Shown: piece by piece, positions 34,833 to 43,009 of the stretch | Layout: the number at the start of each line of letters is the position of its first letter | How positions within the stretch are numbered: the stretch's first letter is position 1 | Source of the DNA: Aggregatilineales bacterium | Lineage (GTDB): Bacteria; Chloroflexota; Anaerolineae; Aggregatilineales; Phototrophicaceae | Direction of reading: 5' to 3' | Length of the DNA stretch: 64,000 nt | Assembly (NCBI GenBank): GCA_030834905.1 | Contig: JAUQWZ010000046.1 | Coordinates: forward strand, 62,001-126,000 | Notes under the pieces: model-generated | Database searches by the model: none | What the model was told of the DNA's origin: nothing | What the model saw: the letters and a program-made list of their open reading frames with translations, nothing else | Position numbers and translations under genes: made by a program

Positions 34833-34944
34833 GCCCTGCCTGTATCTTTATGTGAAAACTGGTGTTGATCACTTAATATGGACATAATCAGTTCAGCACA
34901 CTCAAAATAGACTCGTCTGATTTGTTAGCGGACACGGATGTAAG

Positions 34945-35583
34945 ATGCAGATTCATTTGCCTCAGATACTGCTCGTTATTGTAATTAGTTATTTGCTTGG
35001 CTCTTTCCCCACGGCATACGTCGTCGCAAGGCTGCGCAACATCAACATTTTTGAGTATGGCAGCGGCAACATGGGCGCGACCAACGTCATTCGCGCGATG
35101 GGTTTGGGATGGGGGCTGTTCGTGTGGTTCTTTGACAGCACCAAAGCCATCATTGCCATCCTGATCGCGGTTCAGCTTCTGCCGGATAATCGGGCGATGG
35201 CGACGGTGATCGCCGCGCTGTGCGCGATTGTCGGACACAACTGGTCATTGTTCGCCGCCCTCATCACCGGCACGATACGCGGCGGCAAGGGCGCAGCCAC
35301 CGCTTTTGGCACGCTGCTGATGATCGTTCCCCTGCACGTCATCGCGGCGATGCTGGTGGTCGCCGGGGTCATCATCGCCGTCACCCGCTACGTCTCGCTG
35401 GGCGTACTGCTGATGTTTGTCGTGGCAACGGTCTGGATGATTGTCCTGGTCACACAGGCACAAATCCCGTGGGAATACGCCTTCTATTCACTGGCGCTTG
35501 CCCTGCTGATCATCGTGCGCTTCCGGGGAAATATACAGCGCCTGCTGGCGGGCACCGAACGCCGCCTGGGCGAAAGCACCTGA
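34945..35583 (+). CDS. plsY: Glycerol-3-phosphate acyltransferase PlsY
   Basis: 212 residues, about seven membrane helices. The three conserved cytoplasmic motifs are present: GSFPTAY, GSGNMGATNV and GHNWSLF followed by GGKGAAT. PlsY transfers an acyl group from acyl-phosphate to glycerol-3-phosphate, the first step of membrane phospholipid synthesis, and needs PlsX to supply acyl-phosphate (not in this window). It is monocistronic, and the 44-bp hairpin array begins 24 bases after its stop. Confidence 0.95.
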   Translation: MQIHLPQILLVIVISYLLGSFPTAYVVARLRNINIFEYGSGNMGATNVIRAMGLGWGLFVWFFDSTKAIIAILIAVQLLPDNRAMATVIAALCAIVGHNWSLFAALITGTIRGGKGAATAFGTLLMIVPLHVIAAMLVVAGVIIAVTRYVSLGVLLMFVVATVWMIVLVTQAQIPWEYAFYSLALALLIIVRFRGNIQRLLAGTERRLGEST

Positions 35584-35607
35584 TCGACTCCCTCTTTACA
35601 CAGTATA

Positions 35608-35783
35608 GTGAAAACGGCGGACACGACGATGTCGTGTCCCTGCGTCAGATCGTGAAAACGGCGGACACGACGATGTCGTGTCCCTACGTCGGATCGTGAG
35701 AACGGCGGACATGACGGTGTCGTGTCCCTACGTCAGATCGTGAAAACGGCGGACACGACAATGTCGTGTCCCTACGTCGAATC
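35608..35783 (+). repeat. Array of four 44-bp repeats, each with a 9-bp hairpin
   Basis: Units start at 35608, 35652, 35696 and 35740, each opening GTGAAAACGGC or GTGAGAACGGC and each containing GGACACGAC - loop - GTCGTGTCC (one unit has GGACATGAC, still able to pair by G-U). Loops are GAT, GAT, GGT and AAT. The hairpin is the same as the dispersed copies at 19.3, 20.4 and 32.2 kb. There is no unique spacer between repeats, so it is not a CRISPR array. Confidence 0.92.
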
Positions 35784-35848
35784 GCGGGAAGAAGCCTACG
35801 CCCCAGACCGTACTGCATACCGGCTGCCAATCCTTTTACGCGCGCTGT

Positions 35849-36304
35849 TCAGGGTGAGGACTGTTGCTTGGAGGGCGTGTTGAGAGGGATATCCGAGAAC
35901 AGGGCGCTGTCGTCAATTGGAACGCCGTGAAGCAGTTTCAGCGATTCGATTTCGAGGCGGATCTTCTGGGCGACATAGGCGAGGTAGGTCTGCCACAAGC
36001 CCTGACGGTGAAAATGGACATTATCCTGCCGCCACTGGTAGACTGACGTCTCGTAAAACGGTTCCGCTTTGGGAATCGTGAACGGCGCGGTGTACTCAAT
36101 CACCCCAGGTTTGGTATCCTGTACAGCGGGGAGATTGATGCTGATATAGACGGCTTCAAACTCGCGCGTCTGGGGATTGATCAATCCGGCGATCTCAATG
36201 CGCTCGTCGCGGTAGACCGCTTCCAGGGTCAGCGGATTCTCAATCTGAATCTGCCCCTGTTGAGTCAGAATAAAGGTCGCCAATGGAAAAACATCATCGT
36301 TCAT
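35849..36304 (-). CDS. Hypothetical protein
   Basis: 151 residues from the ATG at 36304, soluble. An N-terminal beta-rich half (LATFILTQQGQIQIENPLT) is followed by a helical segment (about 105-135, LAYVAQKIRLEIESLK). I know no family for it. It is divergent from the ARMT1-like gene at 36384 and downstream of the hairpin array. Confidence 0.6.
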   Translation of the reverse strand: MNDDVFPLATFILTQQGQIQIENPLTLEAVYRDERIEIAGLINPQTREFEAVYISINLPAVQDTKPGVIEYTAPFTIPKAEPFYETSVYQWRQDNVHFHRQGLWQTYLAYVAQKIRLEIESLKLLHGVPIDDSALFSDIPLNTPSKQQSSP

Positions 36305-36383
36305 GCACACACCTTGCAGAAAATAAGCTCACCCCATTAGCAGACCGATTTTTCGTACATTTGTCAACCATCAAGGATATGAC

Positions 36384-37574
36384 ATGCCGTTAACTGCACC
36401 ACCGCCGCCCATCCGCACCGATTCGAGCAACGACTTTGCCCATCACACCATGCGTTTCCGAGTGCCGGGCATTATCCGTGATATTCCGCTGCGCAACCCT
36501 GACTACGCGCCGTCCATCCACGACGCGCTGGAGCAGTTGGCGGCAGCGCTCGAAAACAACCGCCCGATTCCGATGCTGGCGCTGCCGTCCCCGGATTATG
36601 AGGACTGGCAGACGCAGGTGACGCCGCATCTGGGCGAGACGTGGTTGAACAGCGGCTGGTTTTTTGCCGAAGTCTACCTTTACCGGCTGATCATGCAGGC
36701 GGCGCGCTGGTGGGAAAGCGGGCGCGATCCGTTCACGCCCTGGAAAGCGGAAGAAACGACTGGCGAAAGCTTCTGGCTGGCGCTGGAGGCTGCCCTCTCC
36801 ACCCAAACCACCGCGCCGGACGAACGGCTGGCGGAGGTGCTGCTGCACGCGCTGTGGGGCAACCGGATCGATCTCAGCCTGAAAAGCGCGGCGGCTCATG
36901 GCACAAGCTGGCATCAGGACGACCTGCTGAGCGACCAGCGCGGCGGCGTCATTAGGCTGCTCTTGCAGGGCGAAAACCGGCACGCCGGTGTCGTCCACCT
37001 GATCACCGATAACATCGGCTCAGAACTGGCGATGGATCTCGTTCTCGCTCAGGCGCTGCTGGACACTGGCGCGGCGGCGCAGGTCATGCTTCACGTGAAG
37101 CTGCACCCGACGTTTGTGAGCGATGCGACCGCGCCGGATGTCCTGTCATTCATTCACCTGCTTGAATACACCGGACGCAGCGCCGATCTGCGGAAGTTTG
37201 GCGGTTCGCTGCGAGCGCTGTTTGAGGGTGGGCGGCTAACGCTGGCGCCGGACAGCTTCTGGAACAGCGCCCGCTTTCTGTGGGACATGCCGCCGCGCCT
37301 GCGCCAGACCTTCGCCGGTGGTCGGCTGGCGATCCTCAAAGGCGACGCCAATTATCGCCGCGCCGTCGGTGACGCCCTCTGGAATCCCGCGGCTCCATTT
37401 GCTGAGGTTTGCGGCTACTTCCCGATTCCGCTGCTGGCGCTGCGGACGCTCAAAAGCGATCCGGTGGTTGGGCTGCCGGACGGCGCTGCTGAACGCCTGA
37501 GCGCCGAGGATGCCCGCTGGCGCGTGTCCGGGCAGCGCGGTGTCATCCAGTTCAAGCCGGGCGGCGAACAATGA
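36384..37574 (+). CDS. DUF89/ARMT1-like metal-dependent phosphatase
   Basis: 396 residues. Damage-control phosphatase of the DUF89 fold: the metal-binding ITDNIGSELAMDL (Asp, Asn near residues 213-214), then LKGDANYRRAVGD and LRTLKSDPVVGL. Members remove phosphate from reactive sugar phosphates such as fructose-1-phosphate; the human member ARMT1 has this layout. Here the protein is stand-alone and cytoplasmic. The P450 gene follows with its own promoter, so the two are probably not one operon. Confidence 0.88.
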   Translation: MPLTAPPPPIRTDSSNDFAHHTMRFRVPGIIRDIPLRNPDYAPSIHDALEQLAAALENNRPIPMLALPSPDYEDWQTQVTPHLGETWLNSGWFFAEVYLYRLIMQAARWWESGRDPFTPWKAEETTGESFWLALEAALSTQTTAPDERLAEVLLHALWGNRIDLSLKSAAAHGTSWHQDDLLSDQRGGVIRLLLQGENRHAGVVHLITDNIGSELAMDLVLAQALLDTGAAAQVMLHVKLHPTFVSDATAPDVLSFIHLLEYTGRSADLRKFGGSLRALFEGGRLTLAPDSFWNSARFLWDMPPRLRQTFAGGRLAILKGDANYRRAVGDALWNPAAPFAEVCGYFPIPLLALRTLKSDPVVGLPDGAAERLSAEDARWRVSGQRGVIQFKPGGEQ

Positions 37575-37600
37575 GCGCTAAATTTAGCAGATTCAGTTGA

Positions 37601-37667
37601 TTGTGAAATTGGGTACTTGTCAGGAGCGAAAAGCCATCATATACTGTAATTGTTCAGTATTTCACAA
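37601..37667 (+). promoter_or_regulatory. P450 promoter flanked by an inverted repeat
   Basis: TTGTCA at 37617-37622 and TATACT at 37640-37645 are 17 bases apart. TTGTGAAAT at 37601-37609 and ATTTCACAA at 37659-37667 form a 9-bp inverted repeat, one arm just before the -35 and the other near the start of transcription. GAGG at 37676-37679 is the ribosome site. Confidence 0.7.
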
Positions 37668-37685
37668 TAGCATACGAGGTGTTGT

Positions 37686-39041
37686 ATGACAGCGCAAGCG
37701 GCGATCCGCAGTCCGAAAGGTCGTTTCCCGCTGGGCAATGCCCGCGAGTTCAATGCCGATACGCTTGGGTTCATGCTCGACATCCGACAGTATGGTGATA
37801 TCGCCCGGGCGTGGTTTGGTCCGTTCCCCCTGCTCATCGCCAACCACCCTGACCTGTTCCATCAGGTGCTGGTGACCGACGCCGACAAATACCTCAAATC
37901 GCGCGTGACCAAACGCGCCACCTACCCGGTCATCGGAAACGGTATCTTCACCAGTGACGGCGAATTCTGGAAACGGCAGCGTAAGCTCGTCCAGCCCGCC
38001 TTTCACATCCGCCGAATTGGCAGCTACGCGCAAGTGATGGTCGATTACGCTGAAGCGATGATCCAGTGCTGGGAATCGGGCGAAGTCTACGATATCGACC
38101 GCGAGATGACGTCGCTGACGATGAACGTTATCGCCAAAACGCTGTTCAACGCCGATGTCTCGAAGGAATCGCGCGAGATTGGTGAGGTCATCGCCATATC
38201 GCTGGCGATTGTCAACAAGCGCCTCAGTACGGTCATTGCCCTGCCCGACTGGCTGCCGACAGCGGAAAACCGGCGGCTGGCGCGAACGGTGCGCCGTCTT
38301 GACGAAACCATCCAGAAATTCATCGACGACCGCCGCGCCTCAGGCGAAGACACCGGTGATCTGCTGTCGATGCTGCTGATAGCGCAGGACGACGACGGCG
38401 GTCAGATGACCGACAAGCAGGTGCGCGACGAGGCGATGACGCTGTTCGGCGCGGGACACGAGACGACGGCGGTGACGCTGATGTGGACGTGGTATCTGCT
38501 GTCGCAGCACCCCGAAGTGGAAGCAAAACTGATGCGCGAGCTGAACACCGTCCTCGGCGGACGCCCACCACAGCTCGATGACCTGCCGCGCCTGCCCTAC
38601 ACCGAGATGCTGGTCAAGGAAACGCTGCGGCTGTACCCACCCGCTTTCGGCACGACCCGCGAAGCGATTGCCGATACCGAAATCGGCGGCACTACTCTAA
38701 AAAAGGGTAATCCGATTTACCTCAACATTTATGGCGTTCACCGCGATGCCCGCTTCTTCCCCGAACCGGATCGTTTTGACCCGGAGCGTTTCAGCCCGGC
38801 GAACGAGAAGCAGATCGCCAAATATGCCTATCTGCCCTTCGGCGGCGGACCGCGCGTGTGCATCGGCAACGCCTTCGCCATGATGGAAGCGCGGCTGATT
38901 CTGGCGACGGTGGCGCAGCAGTACCGGCTGTCGGTTGCGCCCGGTCATCAGGTGGTGCCAGATCGCATGTTCACGCTGCGCCCGAAATACGGCTTGAAGA
39001 TGGTCGCCACGAAACGCGAACCGGCGCTGGAACCGGCGTAG
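37686..39041 (+). CDS. Cytochrome P450
   Basis: 451 residues, soluble. I-helix oxygen-binding AGHETT, K-helix KETLR (ExxR), and the heme loop FGGGPRVCIGNAFA with the cysteine ligand. The sequence, with the pattern LLSQHPEVEAKLMREL, is nearer to CYP102/CYP4-like (class II/fatty-acid) enzymes than to small CYP107-type bacterial P450s. It should hydroxylate a lipid or terpenoid, and no ferredoxin or reductase gene is adjacent. It has its own promoter with an inverted repeat, so expression is probably controlled by a repressor. Confidence 0.93.
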   Translation: MTAQAAIRSPKGRFPLGNAREFNADTLGFMLDIRQYGDIARAWFGPFPLLIANHPDLFHQVLVTDADKYLKSRVTKRATYPVIGNGIFTSDGEFWKRQRKLVQPAFHIRRIGSYAQVMVDYAEAMIQCWESGEVYDIDREMTSLTMNVIAKTLFNADVSKESREIGEVIAISLAIVNKRLSTVIALPDWLPTAENRRLARTVRRLDETIQKFIDDRRASGEDTGDLLSMLLIAQDDDGGQMTDKQVRDEAMTLFGAGHETTAVTLMWTWYLLSQHPEVEAKLMRELNTVLGGRPPQLDDLPRLPYTEMLVKETLRLYPPAFGTTREAIADTEIGGTTLKKGNPIYLNIYGVHRDARFFPEPDRFDPERFSPANEKQIAKYAYLPFGGGPRVCIGNAFAMMEARLILATVAQQYRLSVAPGHQVVPDRMFTLRPKYGLKMVATKREPALEPA

Positions 39042-39068
39042 GGCAGACAATACGACAGGTTTAGGCGG

Positions 39069-39096
39069 TAGGGGCGCAGCGTGCTGCGCCCTTTTT
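39069..39096 (+). terminator. Hairpin terminator after the P450, AGGGGCG family
   Basis: GGGCGCAG and CTGCGCCC form an 8-bp stem with loop CGTG, followed by TTTTT. It begins GTAGGGGCG like the other members of the family, so a dispersed repeat seems to serve as terminator. Confidence 0.75.
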
Positions 39097-39159
39097 GCTG
39101 TAAATCAGATCAGATGACATTCATCCACCGCATCAGCGCAAATGGTCACATATAAACTA

Positions 39160-39189
39160 GTTTACATTGTAAACCAAATATAATATAGT
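39160..39189 (+). promoter_or_regulatory. Promoter with operator on the -35 box
   Basis: TTTACA at 39161-39166 and TATAGT at 39184-39189 are 17 bases apart. The -35 lies inside GTTTACA-T-TGTAAAC (39160-39174), a near-perfect palindrome with 7-bp arms. The start codon at 39218 has GGAGG nearby. Confidence 0.72.
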
Positions 39190-39217
39190 GAAGCTGTATC
39201 CGGTGGAGGACGAAGCA

Positions 39218-39898
39218 ATGAGTACCCTACCCGACGTCAAAAAGCTGGTGCAGCAAACGCAGCGTTACGAATTCTCGGATGGTCTGCGCGATTTGCAGCT
39301 TGCGATCATGATGGCAGCCTTTGGGCTGGTCACCTGGTTCACTTTCGACCATGCCCAAACATGGCTGGTATGGGCAGTTCAACTGGCGGAGCGCTTTGGC
39401 GTGGTCGGCAGATGGATTCCGCTGCTGATCACCGTTGTCCCCGCGCTGCTGGCGCTGATTGCGCTCTTTGTCATGCGCCTCATTCGCCGCCGGTGGCTGT
39501 GGCGCGACAGCGGCTTTGTCAAGCCGGTACGATGGATTGTGCCGCGCCACGTCACGCTGATCTCACTCGGCATTATACTGGTGGCAATTGCCGTCGGCGT
39601 TCTGGTACAGCGCACCCAGCCGGAAGATGAGTTGTTCCTGCTGCGCATGATCCTTGTTTCAAGCGGCTGGTCTTTCGGTTATACGCTGATTGAGATGGGA
39701 CGCCGCCTCAATATTCCGCGCTATATCTGGGTGGGCGCTGTCGGCAGCCTCGCCACGACACCGACGCTTATCCTGCCTCTGACTGTGGGACAAACTGCAT
39801 TGATATCTGGGGTCATCTGGGGCGTCCTGCTTGCCATGAGCAGCATTCAGCCGCTGCGCAGCGCAGCGCGGGCGGCAGGTGAAACGCGCCATGAGTGA
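39218..39898 (+). CDS. Multi-spanning membrane protein, operon with a winged-helix regulator
   Basis: 226 residues from the ATG at 39218, which has GGAGG about nine bases upstream. Four to six membrane helices (about 25-45, 60-80, 110-130, 140-155 and 170-210). A short soluble N-terminus (KKLVQQTQRYEFSDGLRDLQ) lies in the cytoplasm. I recognise no transporter or enzyme family. Its stop overlaps the start of the next gene (ATGAGTGA), so the two proteins are made together. Pairs of a small membrane protein and a PadR/MarR-like regulator are common in Actinobacteria and Chloroflexota, but their role is mostly unknown. Confidence 0.75.
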   Translation: MSTLPDVKKLVQQTQRYEFSDGLRDLQLAIMMAAFGLVTWFTFDHAQTWLVWAVQLAERFGVVGRWIPLLITVVPALLALIALFVMRLIRRRWLWRDSGFVKPVRWIVPRHVTLISLGIILVAIAVGVLVQRTQPEDELFLLRMILVSSGWSFGYTLIEMGRRLNIPRYIWVGAVGSLATTPTLILPLTVGQTALISGVIWGVLLAMSSIQPLRSAARAAGETRHE

Positions 39899-40208
39899 CG
39901 AGATCAAGAACATCGCCGGACTCGACCGCATGATCCACGAACCCTCGCGGCTGGCGATTGTGGCGGTGCTCTCCGCCTGCGAAAGCGCAGATTTCAGCTA
40001 TCTGCTCAACAGCACCGGGCTGACAAAGGGCAATCTTTCGGCGCAGTTGAGCAAGCTGGAAAAAGCCGGGTACGTCCAGATCAGCAAAGGCTTTAAGGGG
40101 AAGTATCCGCACACCATGTGCGCGCTGACGCCAGAGGGACGTCGGGCGTTCAAACAGTACTGGGAACAGTATCAGGCGCTCGCCAACCATCTGAACAATG
40201 GAGAATGA
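39891..40208 (+). CDS. Winged-helix transcriptional regulator
   Basis: 105 residues from the ATG at 39891, overlapping the upstream stop. The winged-helix fold covers about 10-90: LDRMIHEPSRLAIVAVL, then the recognition-helix region TGLTKGNLSAQLSKLEKAGYV and the wing ISKGFKGKYPHTMCALT. It matches the small DNA-binding family found in pairs with membrane proteins (winged-helix PF13601 type). It probably represses its own operon through the palindrome at 39160-39174; this is inference from gene order and the site. Confidence 0.85.
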   Translation: MSDEIKNIAGLDRMIHEPSRLAIVAVLSACESADFSYLLNSTGLTKGNLSAQLSKLEKAGYVQISKGFKGKYPHTMCALTPEGRRAFKQYWEQYQALANHLNNGE

Positions 40209-40214
40209 CGCATA

Positions 40215-40253
40215 GGGGCGACTCCAATCTGCTGGATTGGAGTCGCCCCTTTT
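40215..40253 (+). terminator. Bidirectional terminator with a 15-bp perfect stem
   Basis: GGGGCGACTCCAATC pairs with GATTGGAGTCGCCCC around TGCTG and is followed by TTTT. It lies between the stops at 40208 (+) and 40257 (-). It opens with ATAGGGGCG like the dispersed hairpin family. Confidence 0.8.
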
Positions 40254-40256
40254 CGC

Positions 40257-42128
40257 TTATCCCGTCGCGCGGGAATCGCCCGGCGCGACCTGCACCACCG
40301 CGCCCCAGGGCTGGTACTGGCTGGCGAACTGCTCGCGCCGGATTTCGTTGCCGTTGGCGTCGAGGATGACGCGCATTACCTCAACGTATGCGCCTTCCGC
40401 CGACCAATCGACCTGAAGCGACTGCCCCGGCGCGAGATCGTTGTTCACTTCATAAACGGTCGGCGCGGGCGGCAGAACGTCCCGAATCACCGGACCCTCT
40501 TTGATGACCTGCCGACCGGGATTGGTGCTGTAAAAGCGGAACTGCACCGCGTTCTGCTGGGGCAGGATCGAGGCTTCGATCAGCAGATGGTATTCGGTGT
40601 CGTTCTGAAAGCGGAAATCGAGATCGGGCGTGTAGATGGCGGCATCCATGCCGACGCCTTCGCCGCTTTCATAGTAGCCAACGCGGTAGCCATGCGCGTA
40701 GCGTTCCATGATCGGAAAACCGGCGTAGAACGCCGCCTGATAAGCAGTCGTGCTCACCTGACAGACGCCGCCGCCAACACCGTCCACGGTGCGCCCGCCG
40801 ACGATGACCTTGCCCGACACATAGCCTTCTTCGGGCGAGATATCGCCAACATAGCGGTTGAAGGAAAACACCTCGCCGGGTCCAATGATGATGCCGTCAA
40901 AACGACTGACCGAGAGGGCGATGTTATCGCGCCGCGCCTGCGGCGAGCCGGTGTAGTGGGTCATCGACTGGGACACCATCTGGCTGATACCAAGCTCGGC
41001 GGCGGTGACGTCGTTGTGATAGCGCGGCAGATCGTAATCGAATGCCATCGGCACGATGCGGTTGTCGCTGCTGAAGATCGCCTGCTCCAGACGAGACAGG
41101 GTTTCCGGTACGTTGAGCTGGCGTCCGTTGACTGCATCCTGAATGCGGACAAGCTGGCTGCTGGCAGTGTCAAAATGGAAGCGCGCGTCTTTAGACGTGA
41201 GCATTAAGCCCGCCGCCAGTTGATCCAGATACTGCCGATACGCGGCGGTATCCACCGTCACGTCGTAGCTGAGTGAGCCATCACCATTGGTGACCGTTTC
41301 GATGCGCAGCAGGCGCGAAATCTGCTCGACCGATGCTGACCATGGACCCATCGTGCCGCCGTAGCCGTCATCTGCCACCAGAATTACCGGCGCGGAGATG
41401 GCGACTCGCGCCTTGCGCGCCGCGGCTTCGGCATCCCAGGCAACCGGCGGCGTTTCGTTGACGATCAGGGCGATTTCACCGCCCGCGTTCAGGTTCAGAA
41501 TCGAAGAATCAAGCCGGTTGAGCGTCGCCATCACGTCTACGGAGCGCCCGCTGCGTCCGGGCGTGGCTTCGATGTTCAAGCCGTCAATCACCAGCGTGGC
41601 ATCCTGCGCCGTCCGGTTGATTTCGGTGGCAATCGCGCTCAGCCGTTCCGCCGCCACCCGCTGCTCATAGCGCACGATGGGCGCAACGCTGTGTCCGTTC
41701 AGCCAGGTGAGCACCTGGTCGATCAGATCCTCGACCGGGTTACCGCTGTGTCCCGCCGCCAGCGCCTCTGCCGCGGTCGCCTGCGCGTCGAAGACGACGC
41801 CCAGTTCACCCGCCGTCATCTGCCAGAACTGCTCGCCGTCGCGGAAGGTAAAGACGGCGTCCTGATCATAGGTAAACCGCGCTTCCAGCGCTGCCGTCGC
41901 CTGCTCCGCCGTCATACCAGTCAGACTGACGCCGTAGGCGGAAACGCCGGGGATGATCTTGCTGCGGAAGGTGATCTGAAACAAGCCGACAAAGATAGCG
42001 AGCAGCAGGATCAGCAGAATGCCGCCGCTTATCAGCAGGATTGGCAGGCGAATAAACCAGGGATTTATCAGTTCCCGCTGATAACCGGGAACAAAAGTTG
42101 GGTCATGTTCTGCAGGTGCAGTTGCCAT
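40257..42128 (-). CDS. VanW family protein with peptidoglycan-binding-like domains
   Basis: 623 residues. A cytoplasmic N-terminus (1-28) and one membrane helix (about 29-52) precede two PG-binding-4-like domains (about 60-190 and 230-350) and the VanW domain (about 385-515). The last has FSFNRYVGDISPEEGY, VDGVGGGVCQVSTTAY and ERYAHGYRVGYY. A beta-rich G5-like end follows (about 525-620). VanW proteins are found in some vancomycin resistance loci and widely in cell-wall loci, without a known reaction. No other van gene is present, so resistance should not be concluded. Confidence 0.9.
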   Translation of the reverse strand: MATAPAEHDPTFVPGYQRELINPWFIRLPILLISGGILLILLLAIFVGLFQITFRSKIIPGVSAYGVSLTGMTAEQATAALEARFTYDQDAVFTFRDGEQFWQMTAGELGVVFDAQATAAEALAAGHSGNPVEDLIDQVLTWLNGHSVAPIVRYEQRVAAERLSAIATEINRTAQDATLVIDGLNIEATPGRSGRSVDVMATLNRLDSSILNLNAGGEIALIVNETPPVAWDAEAAARKARVAISAPVILVADDGYGGTMGPWSASVEQISRLLRIETVTNGDGSLSYDVTVDTAAYRQYLDQLAAGLMLTSKDARFHFDTASSQLVRIQDAVNGRQLNVPETLSRLEQAIFSSDNRIVPMAFDYDLPRYHNDVTAAELGISQMVSQSMTHYTGSPQARRDNIALSVSRFDGIIIGPGEVFSFNRYVGDISPEEGYVSGKVIVGGRTVDGVGGGVCQVSTTAYQAAFYAGFPIMERYAHGYRVGYYESGEGVGMDAAIYTPDLDFRFQNDTEYHLLIEASILPQQNAVQFRFYSTNPGRQVIKEGPVIRDVLPPAPTVYEVNNDLAPGQSLQVDWSAEGAYVEVMRVILDANGNEIRREQFASQYQPWGAVVQVAPGDSRATG

Positions 42129-42162
42129 TGTGTCCCAGAGAACAGATGAACGATCTTATCCC

Positions 42163-42870
42163 TTATTGTATCACAGTCGCGGTCACGTCCGGGTGATGAT
42201 GATGTTCGGGGAACACTAACGGATCGGGCAGGACAGCCAGCCCGTCACCATTCATTGGCTGGTCGTCGATCATCAAGCCATCCAGAATTTCGGGCAGCAT
42301 CCGGCGCACGCGCTCCGCCTCGGAAGCGGGCATATTGATGTTACAGATGACGAGCCGGTGGTCTATCTGCGTCTCGACAGCCAGGACAATCGTCTTGATC
42401 GAATTGGAACTGGACAGCAGATAGTAGGCGGCATCGTGTCCATCCCACTCAAATTCAACCGGGCGGCTGGCGATGGCGTCAAACCCAATCTGGCTCGGCA
42501 TCTGCACGACCTGATCGAGCACAGACAGCGCGGCGTTTTCGCTGGAGTCTTCGGGAATGTAGAAATGATCAAGCGGCGGCGCGAACAGGTAGACCAGCAC
42601 CCCCACCTCTAAATCGCTGCTGTCGCCCGCCGGTCGGTATTCCGCCAGCATCAAGCCTTCGGGACCGCCGCCAAGCTCGGCGCTTCGGGCGGTATCCCAC
42701 CCGGAAGGCATCCACACCCCCAGACGAACACCATTCATTTCCGTTTCCATCCAGATATCTTCAATCGGGGCAGTCTCGGGGGCTTCGGTGGCACCTGGCG
42801 CATTCGATAAAGCAAGAGACTGGCATGAGGCGAGCAGTGTCACCGCAAGAATAAGAACCCTCATCAACAT
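42163..42870 (-). CDS. Predicted lipoprotein
   Basis: 235 residues. The lipobox LLAS-C puts the lipidated Cys at about residue 16. The mature part has MNGVRLGVWMPSGWD and an alpha/beta pattern like PsbP/Mog1-type domains that often occur in Chloroflexota lipoproteins, and ends in a His-rich stretch (EHHHHPD) that might bind metal. It lies 34 bases upstream of the VanW gene on the same strand, so the two may form an operon. Confidence 0.7.
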   Translation of the reverse strand: MLMRVLILAVTLLASCQSLALSNAPGATEAPETAPIEDIWMETEMNGVRLGVWMPSGWDTARSAELGGGPEGLMLAEYRPAGDSSDLEVGVLVYLFAPPLDHFYIPEDSSENAALSVLDQVVQMPSQIGFDAIASRPVEFEWDGHDAAYYLLSSSNSIKTIVLAVETQIDHRLVICNINMPASEAERVRRMLPEILDGLMIDDQPMNGDGLAVLPDPLVFPEHHHHPDVTATVIQ

Positions 42871-43009
42871 CGTACCTGTTCCAATTCACCCACTTTGTTA
42901 CGACTTTCATCGCCCGATCCTAACATGAAGCGAAAGCTTCAGCCGAAACGTTATGCGATTTCTCATCCTTAAAACGAGTGAAAACCAACGCCGCAGAGGG
43001 TTCGAGTGC

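Noticed and set aside
35608..35783. CRISPR array
   Set aside because: The 44-bp units follow without unique spacers, and no cas gene is near.
40257..42128. Vancomycin resistance locus
   Set aside because: VanW alone is widespread in cell-wall loci; no vanA, vanH, vanX, vanR or vanS gene is present.
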